From the NCBI GenBank assembly GCA_002412885.1, contig DHVX01000062.1:132951-196950 (forward strand): a DNA stretch of 64,000 nucleotides. Direction: 5' to 3'. The position numbers and the translations under genes were made by a program. Every line of letters begins with the position of its first letter. Position 1 is the stretch's first letter. This document shows positions 34,166 through 43,970 of the stretch, one piece after another. The notes under the pieces were generated by a model. It saw nothing but the letters and a program-made list of their open reading frames with translations, searched no databases and was not told where the DNA came from. The DNA is from Bacteroidales bacterium UBA5197 (GTDB lineage Bacteria; Bacteroidota; Bacteroidia; Bacteroidales; Lentimicrobiaceae).

Positions 34166-36211
34166 ATGGAAATGGATAAAATTGATCAGCTTGCAGCGAA
34201 AGCGTTTGAAGGTTATATCGTTCGAAAAGACCTCCTGAACCAGTTTAGAAAGCAATTTCCGGTACCCACCTATGTCATTGAATTCCTGTTGGGGAGATAT
34301 TGTGCCACAATAGATCAGGATGAAATTGCAGAAGGCCTGGAGATCGTAAAGCGACAATTGTCAGACCGTGCAGTTAAAACAGGGGAGGAGGAATACTTCA
34401 AATCAAAAGCAAGGGAAAAGGGATCAATCAAAATCATTGACATCATCACCGTCCGCCTCGATTCACGTTCCGATTCCTATATAGCTAACCTGCCCAGCCT
34501 TATGCTGAATGATGTCAGGATAAGCGAAGAACTTGTGAGTGCCAATGACAGAATGCTTACCGGTGGTTTTTATGCTGAAGTTGAACTGGAATACGATGCA
34601 GCCATTGCTCAGGAAAACAGAGGAAGACCTTTTGGGATAAGAACCATACGGCCAATTCAGCTATCGAAACGCGATGTATTGGAAATTCTTTATAAAGGCA
34701 GAGAGAATTTTACATTGGCTGAATGGAAAGACTTTCTTATCCGGAGTATAGGAATGGAACCCGATGCATTGTCTGAAAAAGCAAAAAATGTACTTTTTGT
34801 CCGTATGATACCATTTGTTGAGCGAAACTACAATATGGTTGAGCTTGGCCCCCGTGGAACAGGCAAAAGCCATTTGTATCAGCAAATATCTCCCTATTCG
34901 CATCTGGTATCAGGTGGCAAGACAACCGTTGCCAAAATGTTTGTCAATATGGGGTCTGGCGAGCGGGGATTGGTATGTAAATATGATGTAGTCTGCTTTG
35001 ATGAAATCTCAGGTGTTTCTTTCGACCAAAAGGACGGTGTGAACATCATGAAAGGTTACATGGAAAGCGGTGAGTTCAGCCGTGGAAAGGAGCCTATCCG
35101 TGCCGATGGAAGCATGGTCATGGTAGGCAACTTCGATGTGGATGTTGAGCACCAGCAGCGCATAAGTCATCTGTTTGGTCCAATGCCACCTGAAATGCGC
35201 GATGATACAGCATTTATGGACAGAATTCATGCTTATGTTCCTGGCTGGGACTTTCCGAAACTGGACAAAGGTTTCCTTACACAGCATTTTGGTTTGGTCA
35301 GTGATTTTCTGGCCGAATGCTGGACCCGCTTAAGAAATACAAGTCGTATCTCTCAATTCCTCCCACGGGTCGATTTTGGCGGAGCTTTAAGCGGTAGGGA
35401 TACTTCTGCGGTGCAAAAAACCATCAACGGTTTAATCAAACTCATGCAGCCTAATCCTGAAGCTCCGATTTCTGATGAACTGCTTGAATGGGCAGTTAAA
35501 ATAGCATTGGAATACCGGCGTAGGGTTAAGGAGCAGCAGAAGCGTATCGGTTCAGCAGAGTTTCGCAACACCCACTTTAGCTATCGCATCGGAGATAGTG
35601 GAATTGAAACCTTTGTAACTACACCTGAACTCCATAGCGAACATGCAATCTCTGATGATCCCTTGCCTCCCGGCCAGATATGGGCGCTTGGCACAGGTGG
35701 TATGGATGAAAATGCGGGACTGTATAGAATTGAAGTAAACATTGGGCCGGGTAGTGGTGTAAAGATCCTTAATCGTCCTGCACCGCAGCCATTTACTGAA
35801 AGCGTAAGGTATGCTGAGCAAAATCTATATACAAGGTACAAAGAACTGGTCGGAGATCGTGATCCCCGTTCACATGAATTTTCCGTTCAGTTGCGTTCCT
35901 TCGACACCGCTAAAAGTGGCTCAGGCATAGGAATGCCGGTTCTGATATGCCTATGCAGTTCACTCATTGAAAAGAACATCAAAGGAGGCCTCGCAGTAGT
36001 AGGCTCTCTCAACCTGGGCGGTTCCCTCGATCTGGTTTACAATGCCGTCAACCTGGCGGAACTTGCAATCGAGAAAGGCGCTAAAACCTTACTCATTCCA
36101 GTAAACTCCCGCAAACAACTCAACGAACTCTCTGATGAAATGATTGCTAAGATTAATATTCAGTATTACACTGATTTGAAGGATTGTTTGTTGAAGGCGC
36201 TGGTGGATTGA
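34166..36211 (+). CDS. brxL: BREX Lon-like protein BrxL
   Basis: A 681-residue protein from ATG 34166; an upstream GTG at 34145 would overlap pglZ. The AAA domain carries Walker A G228-P-R-G-T-G-K234-S-H and Walker B-like V-V-C-F-D-E-I-S-G. The C-terminal third is Lon-protease-like (S-G-S-G-I-G-M-P and G-G-L-A-V-V-G-S-L-N-L-G-G, with E-K-G-A-K-T-L-L-I-P). Known BrxL forms DNA-translocating ring dimers and is the effector of type 1 BREX. It closes the A-B-C-X-Z-L order. Confidence 0.93.
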   Translation: MEMDKIDQLAAKAFEGYIVRKDLLNQFRKQFPVPTYVIEFLLGRYCATIDQDEIAEGLEIVKRQLSDRAVKTGEEEYFKSKAREKGSIKIIDIITVRLDSRSDSYIANLPSLMLNDVRISEELVSANDRMLTGGFYAEVELEYDAAIAQENRGRPFGIRTIRPIQLSKRDVLEILYKGRENFTLAEWKDFLIRSIGMEPDALSEKAKNVLFVRMIPFVERNYNMVELGPRGTGKSHLYQQISPYSHLVSGGKTTVAKMFVNMGSGERGLVCKYDVVCFDEISGVSFDQKDGVNIMKGYMESGEFSRGKEPIRADGSMVMVGNFDVDVEHQQRISHLFGPMPPEMRDDTAFMDRIHAYVPGWDFPKLDKGFLTQHFGLVSDFLAECWTRLRNTSRISQFLPRVDFGGALSGRDTSAVQKTINGLIKLMQPNPEAPISDELLEWAVKIALEYRRRVKEQQKRIGSAEFRNTHFSYRIGDSGIETFVTTPELHSEHAISDDPLPPGQIWALGTGGMDENAGLYRIEVNIGPGSGVKILNRPAPQPFTESVRYAEQNLYTRYKELVGDRDPRSHEFSVQLRSFDTAKSGSGIGMPVLICLCSSLIEKNIKGGLAVVGSLNLGGSLDLVYNAVNLAELAIEKGAKTLLIPVNSRKQLNELSDEMIAKINIQYYTDLKDCLLKALVD

Positions 36212-36267
36212 CAATAACTGTTTGTTTAGTAAGGTGTTTTGATTTATTTACTTTAAAATATCGGAAA

Positions 36268-36708
36268 ATGAAAAAAGGTAGTAATTTTCTAATCATCTGT
36301 TTGTCCATAAGTTTTTTTCTTGTTTCGTGTGGCAATGCTGATCCAAAGAGAGAATCCGTAATTGATGTCCCTGAAGAGTCCTTTGAAGAAGAGTCAATCT
36401 TATCAGATTTTGATTGCGATGATATGCAAAGTAACTTCACTACTTATGATGAGGCTAAAGAAGTAATTGAAGGAACCGTCTTTAGGATTGAAGAAACCGT
36501 TAATACATCTAAAAGTTCCTGGGTAAGAGGAGCTTCGTACTATAGTTGTGACGGTATCACAGGTTTCTTTTTAATCTTAACTGATAGTCAGGATTATTTG
36601 CATTCTGATGTACCGGTTAATGTATGGAAAGGATTTAAAAATGCAGAGTCATTTGGCAGCTATTATAACAAGTTTATTAAGAATCAATATCCTTTCACGT
36701 TGAACTAA
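36268..36708 (+). CDS. Small lipoprotein, unknown
   Basis: A 146-residue protein from ATG 36268; the frame runs farther upstream but into brxL. A lipoprotein signal ends F-F-L-V-S-C at about residue 20, so the mature protein is lipid-anchored. The rest is acidic, with no recognised domain, and contains two cysteines (residues about 51 and 95) that could pair. It follows brxL by 56 bp but is not a BREX gene. Confidence 0.65.
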   Translation: MKKGSNFLIICLSISFFLVSCGNADPKRESVIDVPEESFEEESILSDFDCDDMQSNFTTYDEAKEVIEGTVFRIEETVNTSKSSWVRGASYYSCDGITGFFLILTDSQDYLHSDVPVNVWKGFKNAESFGSYYNKFIKNQYPFTLN

Positions 36709-36774
36709 GAACGGGTTGGATAGATCTGCCTTTTCAATGAATAACTTTTTAATCTAACTACTAAATTATTTGTT

Positions 36775-38934
36775 ATGAAAATTAATATTTCACTGAGTCT
36801 TCTGGTCATGGTATTTTCCTTATCCTCATTTAGCCAAAAGATAACCTTATCAGATTTATTGGCTATGGGGAACAAGCAAAATTGGGAATCCGTAAATACC
36901 TATCTATCTTCCAAGGGTTGGGACTATTATGACTCTAAGAAAGGAGATTCATTTAAGCAAAGCGAGATAATTTGGTCTTACAATAAAGATAACTACAATG
37001 ATCAGGCACAGGCATGGTTCCACTTATATACATATGATGAATTTCCGAATCAAATTGCATATTCCGTTTTCAATAAACCATCATATGAGATCATCCTGAA
37101 GTCATTAAGTGGAGCTGGTTTCAAATTGTTAGAAAACGAGATTGAGGATAATTCTATAGTAAACATTTATTCAAATACTAAATTCTTTCTCAAAGTTATC
37201 ACAGCAAAGAGAGAGGATAATACCTATTCTAATAGCAGCACTACCGCATATAATTTTATACTTATAAAAAAAGGCGGATTTTACGATAAAGATAATGGGA
37301 AACGATATGAATACTATGATAGTGGGTCAATAAAAACCGAATTTAATCTAAAGGATGGACTCATTGAAGGCCTTTTTAATGTGTATCATGAAAATGGAAA
37401 ACTAAAAAAAACCGGCAATTTTAGCAATGGGCTGGCCAATGGCAGATTTATGGAATATGATGAATCCGGCTTTCTTAGCGCTACTTATAAAATGGAAAAT
37501 GGCAATATCAATGGATTAATGACCATCTACGAGAATAATCTTATATCACAGGAAGTTGAAAAACAAAACAATATTAATAATGGAAAATTCGTGGATTACT
37601 ATTACGATGATGACAATACTCTGATTATGAAAATAGTTGGAGGCTTTGTCCAGAATAAAAAAAATGGAAAATGGGAGTCCTTTATTATTAGCGATGGTAA
37701 AGAAGAATTAAATTCTTACACGAATTACTCCAATGATGTTGAGGACGGTGATTTCATGGAGTATAACGACATAGGCGATACTTTGGAAATTGGCAGTTAC
37801 AGCAATGGTAAATTACATGGCAAATATTCAAGAAAAACTTTACAACAAGTTTTGATAAGTGAGGGTTTTGAAGAAATGCCAATATGGGTCATTGAATCCG
37901 AAGGTCAATATAGTTTTGGACTCAAAGAAGGAAAATGGACCGAATATTATTATGGAATGAAGGAAGAGGAAGGTAATTATAAAAAAGGACTTAAAACCGG
38001 AGTATGGAATGAATATCTTACAATGGGATCAAAATTTGGTGAGATCAAATCTACTTTTGAATATGTGGATGGTAAAAAGAATGGCTTATCAAAAACATAC
38101 TACTTTGTTAAATTGAGCCCTACGCCAATTGATGGAAGTAATATACTAAGTGTTATAACTACTCCGGTATTAGAAACTACTAATTATAAAAATGATTTAA
38201 AAAATGGTGATTATAGTCTAAGAGACTCAACAGGCAAATTATTATTGAAAGGCTCTTATAATAATGATCAAATGAATAGTACTTGGACGCACTATTTTTC
38301 AAATAACTATTCTACTTCTACTGAATATAAAAATGGAGAAACAATTAAAGTCAGCTACTTTGATGATGAAACACAGCTATTTCTTGTTGAAGCCTTTCTG
38401 AAGAATATACTCTCAAAATGTGATTACTATGTCAATAATAAACTCTCTGAAATCCATACGCTGCAGAGCCAAAAGGACGGGTATCTGGTCAATGTTGATT
38501 TATTTATACACGGAACACAGGATACAATAGTCCGAACAGGTTATAAGGTAAATAGCACAGAGCAATATACCTATGGTTTATTTCAGAAATATGGCATAAA
38601 AGATGGTGACTTTCAATTACTTGTTAATAACCAAAAGATTGTTGAAGGGAAATACTGTAACAATATTCGTTGTGGAAATTGGGTTTTTGATCATCTTTTG
38701 GAACAAATCTACATCGTTAGATCATTTCGTAAGGATACGATAGAAGAAGAACGTTATTTTGATAACAAAACTAAAGAACTTTACAGCGGCAGGCTTAATC
38801 TAATCGAAAATGGAAACAAAATGGAGATTAAAATTAAGAAAGGGTTAAGAAATGGAAAGTCATTGACATATAATAAAAATGGCAAACTTATTCTCGAAGA
38901 AAATTATAAGGAGGGAAAAAAAGTAGAAAAATAG
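36775..38934 (+). CDS. Exported MORN/YwqK-type repeat protein
   Basis: A 719-residue protein with a signal peptide (residues 1-20, ending S-F-S-Q). From about residue 170 it has many repeats of 20-24 residues such as Y-Y-D-S-G-S-I-K, Y-H-E-N-G-K-L-K-K-T-G-N-F, S-N-G-L-A-N-G-R-F-M-E-Y, typical of the YwqK/MORN family. Some proteins with this repeat are annotated as antitoxin-like or as structural sheets. No toxin gene is adjacent. It follows the lipoprotein gene by 66 bp. It is probably periplasmic or surface-exposed; function unknown. Confidence 0.7.
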   Translation: MKINISLSLLVMVFSLSSFSQKITLSDLLAMGNKQNWESVNTYLSSKGWDYYDSKKGDSFKQSEIIWSYNKDNYNDQAQAWFHLYTYDEFPNQIAYSVFNKPSYEIILKSLSGAGFKLLENEIEDNSIVNIYSNTKFFLKVITAKREDNTYSNSSTTAYNFILIKKGGFYDKDNGKRYEYYDSGSIKTEFNLKDGLIEGLFNVYHENGKLKKTGNFSNGLANGRFMEYDESGFLSATYKMENGNINGLMTIYENNLISQEVEKQNNINNGKFVDYYYDDDNTLIMKIVGGFVQNKKNGKWESFIISDGKEELNSYTNYSNDVEDGDFMEYNDIGDTLEIGSYSNGKLHGKYSRKTLQQVLISEGFEEMPIWVIESEGQYSFGLKEGKWTEYYYGMKEEEGNYKKGLKTGVWNEYLTMGSKFGEIKSTFEYVDGKKNGLSKTYYFVKLSPTPIDGSNILSVITTPVLETTNYKNDLKNGDYSLRDSTGKLLLKGSYNNDQMNSTWTHYFSNNYSTSTEYKNGETIKVSYFDDETQLFLVEAFLKNILSKCDYYVNNKLSEIHTLQSQKDGYLVNVDLFIHGTQDTIVRTGYKVNSTEQYTYGLFQKYGIKDGDFQLLVNNQKIVEGKYCNNIRCGNWVFDHLLEQIYIVRSFRKDTIEEERYFDNKTKELYSGRLNLIENGNKMEIKIKKGLRNGKSLTYNKNGKLILEENYKEGKKVEK

Positions 38935-39015
38935 CATTCATTCAAATTCACTTACCTCGTTCAGTAAATAACCTTCACTTACCTCAAAAATTATAGAGAT
39001 CTCGGGATGCTATCT

Positions 39016-39378
39016 TTATTCTTCAACCCTTATCTGCATTTCGTTGTAAACGATAATTTCCGGCTTGCCCTTATACAACTTAACCTTGCCTGTAATACAG
39101 ATATTTTTATTTTCCAGGAATTCAGCCGGTTTGTAGCTGAAACTCTGCACATCTTTCTGAAAAATAACCAGTGAAAAGGAATGTTTAGGGAAAGGTTCTC
39201 CAAAATTTATAAAAGTCGTTTCCGATTTTCCGGTAGATACATGAACGCCCGTCACAGTATCACATACCCTGATAAGCTGTCCTTCATAATAAGAAAGGCT
39301 ATCAGCAGATACCGTATTTTGAGCCCACAAATGGCATGTGAATAAAACGGCAGCAATAATCAGAACAAGATTCTTCAT
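39016..39378 (-). CDS. Small exported OB-fold-like protein
   Basis: A 120-residue protein with a signal peptide (residues 1-19, ending L-W-A-Q). The mature part looks like an OB-fold: Y-Y-E-G-Q-L-I-R-V-C-D-T-V, a loop, F-I-N-F-G, then N-K-N-I-C-I-T-G-K-V-K-L-Y-K-G-K-P-E-I-I-V. Such small periplasmic OB proteins are common in Bacteroidota and of unclear role. It converges with the MORN-repeat gene. Confidence 0.6.
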   Translation of the reverse strand: MKNLVLIIAAVLFTCHLWAQNTVSADSLSYYEGQLIRVCDTVTGVHVSTGKSETTFINFGEPFPKHSFSLVIFQKDVQSFSYKPAEFLENKNICITGKVKLYKGKPEIIVYNEMQIRVEE

Positions 39379-39776
39379 AATTCAATTTTAGTGTCTCAAA
39401 AGTAGATTAATAAATAACACCAGGCAGAATACTCTCAAATTAAGCTCATTGATCTTCACAGCACATCCACAAAAGAAATATTTCGGATGAGCGACTTATC
39501 TGCCATTTATCTCATAAAGAAATGCTTGCACTTCAATTGACAATAGAATAATGAAAAACCGGGGACAACTTTTTCAAAAAAATGGAAGCCATGGCTGGAT
39601 GGCAATCGGTTGTGCAAGAAAAATGACCATTGAACATTAGTTTATGCATCGCTAGTTTGAAAAAATATTAGTTGTTTGGTAGGAATATCTGATAAGTTAC
39701 TACATTTGTATTGAAAGACTTATTTATACATTCAGGTTCAACAGGTTTAGATAAGTTGGATATATACGCATGTAAC
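39379..39776. other. Gene-free region upstream of the cassette
   Basis: A 398-bp stretch with no gene or structure I can support. It ends at the AACGTTATGC sequence that begins the putative integron-type cassette. Confidence 0.45.
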
Positions 39777-39826
39777 GTTATGCACATTGTTAGACAGACC
39801 ACCAACGAAGTAAAATAACCAAAAAA

Positions 39827-40588
39827 ATGAGGACGCCTATGCATTTTGACATTGACTTATTAAGTGACGGTAGAAATCATATTCACTTTCACGGACACGG
39901 ACATTTTTCTTTAGATCATGACGAGGTAATTCTTGATCCTTCTGTTCTCTTCTATCTCACTTCACACAAGATTAAAGAAACTCAAATTAACTATTACCTA
40001 CCTGACAATTTAATAAGATTAATAGAACGCTCTAAAGTAAGCAGAGAACACCAGACATTTTTAAAATCTTTCTTGACTTACTTTCGCTATGGCTATAGCA
40101 AACAAATTGAAGAAAATGATTGGAAATTATTTTATCAGAACATTAGTGTAATGAAAATAAAACCAATTTCACAAGAAGACATTAAATCCAATCAGAAAGA
40201 CAATTATTATGAGCAATATTTGAAACTTTTTTCCGAACACGACTTTTATGTTTCATTGAGTCCGAGAATAAATTTTTTAGGGGACTGCATTGCGAAAATA
40301 TTAGAGTTTAGTAAGCGGACGGGCAGGATAATTCTCAGTAAATCAAGAAAGCTAGCAAACTTACTTCGTGAAAAAATAATTTCGTTAGAATTACCAAGAC
40401 GATTTGCTGAAATGCCCAATCATTTTGATAACGGTCTGAGAATAAAAAGTGAGTTATTAAATAGAATGTTTGAGTTTAGAGGTGGTCGAACGACAAAATT
40501 TTTCGTTGCAGCGTGTTTAGGAGTTGGTGGACTTGCTAATTCTGCAATTGGAGTAATAGGTGTTGCATTTATATTTATCGACCCTTGA
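39827..40588 (+). CDS. Unknown cassette protein with His-rich N-terminus
   Basis: A 253-residue protein. Residues 18-30 are His-rich (H-I-H-F-H-G-H-G-H-F). I-L-D-P-S-V-L-F-Y-L-T (about 36-46) and the later L-S-K-S-R-K-L-A-N-L-L look faintly like PIN-type nuclease segments, but the acidic triad is not clear. The C-terminus has a Gly/Ala-rich hydrophobic stretch (about 226-250), a possible membrane helix. It is the only gene of the putative integron cassette. Unknown proteins are common in such cassettes. Function is not assigned. Confidence 0.55.
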   Translation: MRTPMHFDIDLLSDGRNHIHFHGHGHFSLDHDEVILDPSVLFYLTSHKIKETQINYYLPDNLIRLIERSKVSREHQTFLKSFLTYFRYGYSKQIEENDWKLFYQNISVMKIKPISQEDIKSNQKDNYYEQYLKLFSEHDFYVSLSPRINFLGDCIAKILEFSKRTGRIILSKSRKLANLLREKIISLELPRRFAEMPNHFDNGLRIKSELLNRMFEFRGGRTTKFFVAACLGVGGLANSAIGVIGVAFIFIDP

Positions 40589-40608
40589 TAGATGGGAATA
40601 ATAAACAC

Positions 40609-40742
40609 TGTGCATAACAGGCATTTGGCTCAATGACGGGTTAAGTGGTTAATTGAACATTCTACCTTGTATCAACTTTTGTGGTGTATTGAAAGTGAAG
40701 TGCTCCGAAATCCGGCATTGAGCCAAGCGCCAAAACATTCAC
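40609..40742. repeat. attC-like imperfect palindrome
   Basis: The left arm TTGGCTCAATGACGG (40625-40639) pairs with CCGGCATTGAGCCAA (40712-40726) at 14 of 15 positions, with further GGC/GCC pairing outside. R''-like GCATAAC (40612-40618) precedes the left arm. The R' side (AAAACATTCAC, 40732-40742) is degenerate relative to the AACGTTATGCAC at 39774. This layout (outer simple sites, inner arms, about 70-bp loop) matches integron attC sites. Confidence 0.55.
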
Positions 40743-40882
40743 TAACCATTCCCGCCCCCCAAAAAATGCAAGAGCATCAATTTTGCCCTTATTGCAAAAC
40801 CCACAGGCCAACGCTGAAACCAAAGCTTTGTCAAAGAGTGCAATTTCGTCGACCCACCATCAAGAATTATGAAATGTGAAAG

Positions 40883-42631
40883 CTAATTGTTTGAATACTC
40901 TATTTCTTCGAGATATATAAGTTTCTTATAGTTTGTAGATTCTCTAATACAGCCATTCTCCAAAATTAAAATCTCATCAGACTCTTTTAGAGTGCTATAT
41001 CTGTGAGCGATTGCAATTAAAGTTGTATTACTATCAACAATCGAAAGCAAGTTGTTTATAATCAATTCCTCAGTTGTTATGTCAAGTGCTGATGTAGCTT
41101 CATCCAATATAAGTATTTGCTCAGACTGCCGATTTTTAGCATTAAGAAAAATTCGAGCTAATGCGATTCTTTGTCTTTGACCGCCTGATAGATTATTGCC
41201 ACGTTCATTAATAATATAATCCAGCTTTTGGTCAATTTTGCTTATGTCATTTAACAAACAGACTTGTTCTAATGCCCAAAATATTTCAGAATCTGGATAT
41301 TCTGTTTTGCTCCCAAAAAGCAGATTTTCTCTAATAGTTCCTTTGAAGATATAGGGAGTTTGTGGCATGAAAGTTATATAATCGGATATTTCTTCACGAC
41401 TTAATTCATTAATACTTTGACCAAAAACTATAACTGCGCCACTTTTGGGGTGAATGAGATTCATCATTAAGCGTAATAGCGTTGATTTACCGCAACCAGT
41501 CGAACCTATAATTCCGTAATACTTCCCTTTTTCAAAACAATAGTTGATACCTTTTAATATTCCCTTTTCATTAAAAGAAAAATGTAAATTATTAATTTTT
41601 ACTGCAATATTATTCTCTGCATTGTAATTATAAAAGTCTTGCTTATTGTCAAATGAACTATCAATAGGTATCGAAAGCAATTCTCGTAAGTCGGTGGTTT
41701 TAAGACTTGCTTCCTGTGCTTCATCTATGAAGCGATGTATAATTTGTAAAGGATTTAAAACGTTATTAAAAAGCAAATTAAATACAACAATTTCACCTGC
41801 TGTGATATGGTTTTTTGAAGCAAGAAATACCCCAAAACCAAGAATAACAATATGCCAAACAACAATATTTAATTTTTTCAATGAATCAAACGTTATCATT
41901 TTAATATGATGCTTCAATTCAACCTCTCGAAGGCTTTCATTTATACTTTCAATCCTTTTAATTTGTTTGTTTTCTTCATTAGCAACCCTAACAGACTCTA
42001 TGCCTGTCAATAACTCTACTATATTTGCATCGTTTTCTTCACGAGCTCTTAAAAGTGAAATTCTAATTCCCTTTTGAGATTTTATTTGCTTTTGAACTGT
42101 AAAAAGACCAATTACAATAGCAATTGACAGAATAAATCCGATATAAGAATTTGTGAGAAATGCAATGCAAACGGCTAAAATAATCTGGAAAATGTTTGGA
42201 GCAAAATCCATACAAATTAGTTTTAAAAGCTTTATAGAACCTTCAACCGAACGTTGAATTCTCCCGTTCAATCCGCCGCTCCGCTGAGCTGAAATCCATT
42301 CTAAGTCCAACCTTATTAAGCGTTCAGATGTTTTAACTATTAATTCTTTTTGTGCTTTTGTTGCTGTACTTTCAATAAAATATTTTCGTACTACTTCAAA
42401 AGCAATATCGAAAGCAAATAAAATAGCGATTAAACTTATTGTCCAGTAAGCTAAAGATTTATCTTTAATTGTAGAGTCAATTATTTCACCGATATACTTC
42501 GGTATCAGCGAAACTATAAACGAGCTTGCCAAAATCAAAATCAAAGCAACAAACAGCTTAAATTTAGAAGATTTTTCCAATGGATTAAACACCCATTTGA
42601 AATTATTGATTGTGTGTAAAAATTCTTTCAT
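40883..42631 (-). CDS. ABC transporter with fused membrane and ATPase domains
   Basis: A 582-residue half-transporter exporter. Six membrane helices (about residues 25-310) precede an ATPase domain with Walker A G376-S-T-G-C-G-K382-S-T, signature L-S-G-G-Q-R-Q-R-I-A-L-A-R and Walker B I-L-I-L-D-E-A-T-S-A-L-D. It has no peptidase domain at the N-terminus, so it is not a bacteriocin-processing type. It would work as a homodimer in the inner membrane, exporting a small molecule, lipid or peptide. It is the last gene of the four-gene minus-strand operon of the divergent cluster, 26 bp after the permease gene. Confidence 0.85.
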   Translation of the reverse strand: MKEFLHTINNFKWVFNPLEKSSKFKLFVALILILASSFIVSLIPKYIGEIIDSTIKDKSLAYWTISLIAILFAFDIAFEVVRKYFIESTATKAQKELIVKTSERLIRLDLEWISAQRSGGLNGRIQRSVEGSIKLLKLICMDFAPNIFQIILAVCIAFLTNSYIGFILSIAIVIGLFTVQKQIKSQKGIRISLLRAREENDANIVELLTGIESVRVANEENKQIKRIESINESLREVELKHHIKMITFDSLKKLNIVVWHIVILGFGVFLASKNHITAGEIVVFNLLFNNVLNPLQIIHRFIDEAQEASLKTTDLRELLSIPIDSSFDNKQDFYNYNAENNIAVKINNLHFSFNEKGILKGINYCFEKGKYYGIIGSTGCGKSTLLRLMMNLIHPKSGAVIVFGQSINELSREEISDYITFMPQTPYIFKGTIRENLLFGSKTEYPDSEIFWALEQVCLLNDISKIDQKLDYIINERGNNLSGGQRQRIALARIFLNAKNRQSEQILILDEATSALDITTEELIINNLLSIVDSNTTLIAIAHRYSTLKESDEILILENGCIRESTNYKKLIYLEEIEYSNN

Positions 42632-42657
42632 GATATTGATAATTTGCGTATTTGTAA

Positions 42658-43959
42658 TTAAAGTTTATAATAAATGTACAAGACATTGCAAGCGAAAATA
42701 ACGGTAGCGCCAATAAAACCAGGGATTAAATAATCTTTAAAAGTGAACATATAATCCTTGCCATTTATTGACAACGCGTATTTTTCTGTAATTCTTGTTA
42801 AGAGAGGTCCAGCTGTAGCAGCGGTTAATAAAAGAGACGAACCAGCGCAAATAGATAAGCAGAAGCAAGTAATTACTGTGTTTTCAGGATATGAAGGTGC
42901 TATTTGCATAGCAATAGGAAAAAAAGCAACCGTAGCAGGACCAGCGGATACTAATCCTGTTATGAGTACAGTCGTAATAGAGAATGCAAGTAGCAAGAGT
43001 TTCGAGTCTTTTATTATTTTAAGATAATCTGCTATTGTAACCAATATTCCCGTTTGTTGAATTGACGCAATTACGATAAACAAGCAGATAAAATATATGA
43101 ATATTGATGCATCAAGCAAAACAATTTTAATTTCGGCAAAAGCACCAATCTTTACAACTATTGCAAGCAGTGATAATCCAAATAAAGCAACTTTTGTTGG
43201 ATTAAATCCATGTAACCAGAATGCAAACATGCCTACAAAAATCGTTGATGCCGGTAAAAGTAAACTCCAGTTTATTTTTACATTTCTGTAAAGTGCCTTA
43301 GTGTATGCCACGGTTAATTGTTCAGTTTGTTCCGAAACATTGATTGGTTTCATTTTATTGAAAATAATTGATATTGAGATAATAATTGAAGCAGCAAGCA
43401 ATGCAAATGGCGTAGCATTTGAGAAATAACTACTAAATGTTATTACTCCTTGTGAAAGCAGATACAGTGCTGGAAAATCACCTATTGGAGTCGCCGCACC
43501 TGCTAAATTTGAGATAATCAGCACTGAACTTAATAGAATAATTAAGTAGCGGCGATTTAGATTTTCAATTAATTTTAGCAGCCCCATAAGTGCGGGAAGT
43601 ATTAGCAAAAGAGCCTGGTAGTTGTTGAGAACACTTGACACAAGGAATACTATAATATTGAATACCAATATTATTAAATGTAGTTTTCCTTTGCAAAGCA
43701 CTGCAATTTTTCTAATTAAAAAGTCGAAAACATTTGACCCAAAAATAAATTCGCCATAAATGGTAAGGGCAAATAGAATTAAAACAGTATCCCACGGCAG
43801 CATTCCAAGAAACGAACTCAATGAGTTATTTATGGTGCTTAATATTAGTGCGATAGCTGCACTCACGAACAAAATAACATGTCGTCTGTTCGGATAAACT
43901 GCTTGTAATGCGATTGCAACAATCGCATTAACAATAATAATTAAAGTTACTGTTGACAT
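42658..43959 (-). CDS. Ion/anion permease of the ArsB/NhaD/SLC13 superfamily
   Basis: A 433-residue protein with about 11 hydrophobic helices. Two repeats carry re-entrant-like motifs: N-L-A-G-A-A-T-P-I-G-D-F-P in the first half and T-G-L-V-S-A-G-P-A-T-V-A-F-F-P in the second, as in the ion-transporter superfamily (citrate, arsenite and Na+/H+ antiport members). The substrate cannot be told. It lies between an orphan gene (11 bp) and the ABC exporter (26 bp). Two different exporters or importers in one operon suggest handling of a toxic or valuable small molecule. Confidence 0.7.
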   Translation of the reverse strand: MSTVTLIIIVNAIVAIALQAVYPNRRHVILFVSAAIALILSTINNSLSSFLGMLPWDTVLILFALTIYGEFIFGSNVFDFLIRKIAVLCKGKLHLIILVFNIIVFLVSSVLNNYQALLLILPALMGLLKLIENLNRRYLIILLSSVLIISNLAGAATPIGDFPALYLLSQGVITFSSYFSNATPFALLAASIIISISIIFNKMKPINVSEQTEQLTVAYTKALYRNVKINWSLLLPASTIFVGMFAFWLHGFNPTKVALFGLSLLAIVVKIGAFAEIKIVLLDASIFIYFICLFIVIASIQQTGILVTIADYLKIIKDSKLLLLAFSITTVLITGLVSAGPATVAFFPIAMQIAPSYPENTVITCFCLSICAGSSLLLTAATAGPLLTRITEKYALSINGKDYMFTFKDYLIPGFIGATVIFACNVLYIYYKL

Positions 43960-43970
43960 AATGTTTTGTT

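Larger units (their letters stand above)
39777..40742 (+). mobile_element. Putative integron-type gene cassette
   Basis: The unit begins with GTTATGCACA (39777-39786), a G-TT-RRRY-like recombination site. It holds one plus-strand gene (39827-40588) and ends with an attC-like structure (40609-40742). TGTGCATAAC at 40609-40618 is the exact reverse complement of the starting motif. A single gene with little flanking DNA followed by a long imperfect palindrome is the normal cassette form. No integron integrase is visible in the window, so this would be a captured or stranded cassette. Confidence 0.55.

Noticed and set aside
40667..40879. A 70-residue ORF downstream of the cassette gene
   Set aside because: It lies largely inside the attC-like palindrome, so its open frame is incidental.
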